Shown one piece after another: positions 5,083 to 5,528 of a stretch of DNA of 5,528 nucleotides; the stretch's first letter is position 1, and every line of letters begins with the position of its first letter. The stretch comes from Alphaproteobacteria bacterium (lineage in GTDB: Bacteria > Pseudomonadota > Alphaproteobacteria > Sphingomonadales > Sphingomonadaceae): contig JAQGLH010000337.1 of NCBI GenBank assembly GCA_028293005.1, positions 1-5,528 on the forward strand, in the 5' to 3' direction. Below the pieces are notes generated by a model that saw only the letters and a program-made list of their open reading frames with translations, was not told where the DNA came from and searched no databases. A program made the position numbers and the translations under genes.

Positions 5083-5528
5083 ATGAACATCAACCTCCAC
5101 TTCTTCCCGTCGCGACGGATCGCCCTCTACATGGCGCGGATGTTCGTCGTGCGCAGCATTGCCGTGCTGGCGGCGCTCGTGCTCGTCCTCCAGACGCTCG
5201 ACCTGCTCGGCGAATCGGGCAAGATTCTTGCCCAGCCCGGCAACGGCGATGCTCAGCTCTGGTACTATGTTTCGCTGCGCTTCCCCCAGCTCATCGCGCG
5301 CTTCCTGCCTTTTTCGGTCCTGCTTGGAACGCTGATCACGCTCGCGACGCTCAACCAGCATAGCGAAGTCATCAGCATGAAGGCGGCCGGCATATCGGCG
5401 CATCAGATCATCGCGCCGCTGATCGTCGCCAGCCTCGGCATCGCGCTCGTCACATTCATATTCCAGGAACGGGTGGTGACTCGGGCGACGGCGGTGCTGA
5501 GTGCCTGGGAAGCGGTCGACTATGGCAG
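5083..5528 (+). CDS. lptG: LPS export ABC transporter permease LptG (N-terminal part, cut by window end)
   Basis: This is the partner of LptF in the LptB2FGC transporter. The 148 visible residues, with no stop, begin 'MNINLHFFPSRRIALYMARMF', which is typical of alphaproteobacterial LptG. They include TM1 at about 22-43 ending in 'LDLLGESGKIL', a periplasmic loop with 'QLWYYVSLRFPQLI' (58-71), TM2 at about 72-90 with 'RFLPFSVLLGTLITLATLN', the cytoplasmic coupling helix 'NQHSEVISMKAAGISAHQII' (91-110), and TM3 at about 111-128. The rest, including the jellyroll and the last three helices, lies beyond the window. The start at 5083 is preferred by similarity, with 5056 as the alternative. It follows lptF by 23 nt, or overlaps it by 4 nt if 5056 is used. 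Confidence 0.95.
   Translation, partial: MNINLHFFPSRRIALYMARMFVVRSIAVLAALVLVLQTLDLLGESGKILAQPGNGDAQLWYYVSLRFPQLIARFLPFSVLLGTLITLATLNQHSEVISMKAAGISAHQIIAPLIVASLGIALVTFIFQERVVTRATAVLSAWEAVDYG

Noticed and set aside
4106..5403. Two long minus-strand open frames opposite lptF and lptG (4106-4840 and 4837-5403)
   Set aside because: The translations are dominated by charged residues and Gln, with no domain signature. The plus-strand frames are unmistakable LptF and LptG.
1..5528. CRISPR array, tRNA/rRNA, insertion sequence or phage genes
   Set aside because: I saw no regularly spaced repeats, cloverleaf genes, transposase motifs or terminal inverted repeats. The window looks like ordinary chromosomal DNA with uniform base composition.

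Overview
The window is GC-rich and dense with genes. It reads like the chromosome of an alphaproteobacterium, most likely a sphingomonad (Sphingomonadaceae). That placement rests on codon and amino-acid style, on the LptF/LptG sequences and on the 'IAHDFNN' hybrid kinase. It is a judgement from familiarity, not from a search.

Layout. (1) Positions 1-1263, plus strand: the catalytic half of a hybrid sensor histidine kinase (HisKA, HATPase, receiver). Its upstream reading frame carries two TAG stops at 10-12 and 28-30, so the sensor part is either cut off or broken. (2) Positions 1220-3708, minus strand, read right to left: a secreted DUF2141 protein, then a diacylglycerol/sphingoid-type lipid kinase 3 nt downstream, then (after 107 bp) a nucleotidyltransferase that resembles Tam41, the mitochondrial-type CDP-diacylglycerol synthase. 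The last gene overlaps the end of the histidine kinase tail to tail by 44 bp. (3) Positions 3709-3850: a 142-bp divergent control region. (4) Positions 3851-5528, plus strand: lptF (complete) and lptG (cut by the window end), the two membrane subunits of the lipopolysaccharide export transporter.

How the genes may work together. lptF/lptG move LPS out of the inner membrane. The opposing gene set looks like a small phospholipid (or sphingolipid) metabolism unit: a kinase that makes a lipid phosphate, and a Tam41-like enzyme that could activate phosphatidate with CTP. An envelope-lipid theme therefore spans the divergent promoter region. The kinase/Tam41-like pair is the most attractive candidate for an under-described system. 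Its assignment rests on motifs and neighbourhood only.

Small-scale structure includes a 17-bp near-perfect tandem duplication straddling the lptF start codon, which creates a six-codon TTG leader ending in ATGA; a hairpin and palindrome in the leader of the DUF2141 gene; a perfect 8-bp stem just after the histidine kinase stop, inside the opposing gene; and a palindrome/direct-repeat cluster between the lipid kinase and the Tam41-like gene.
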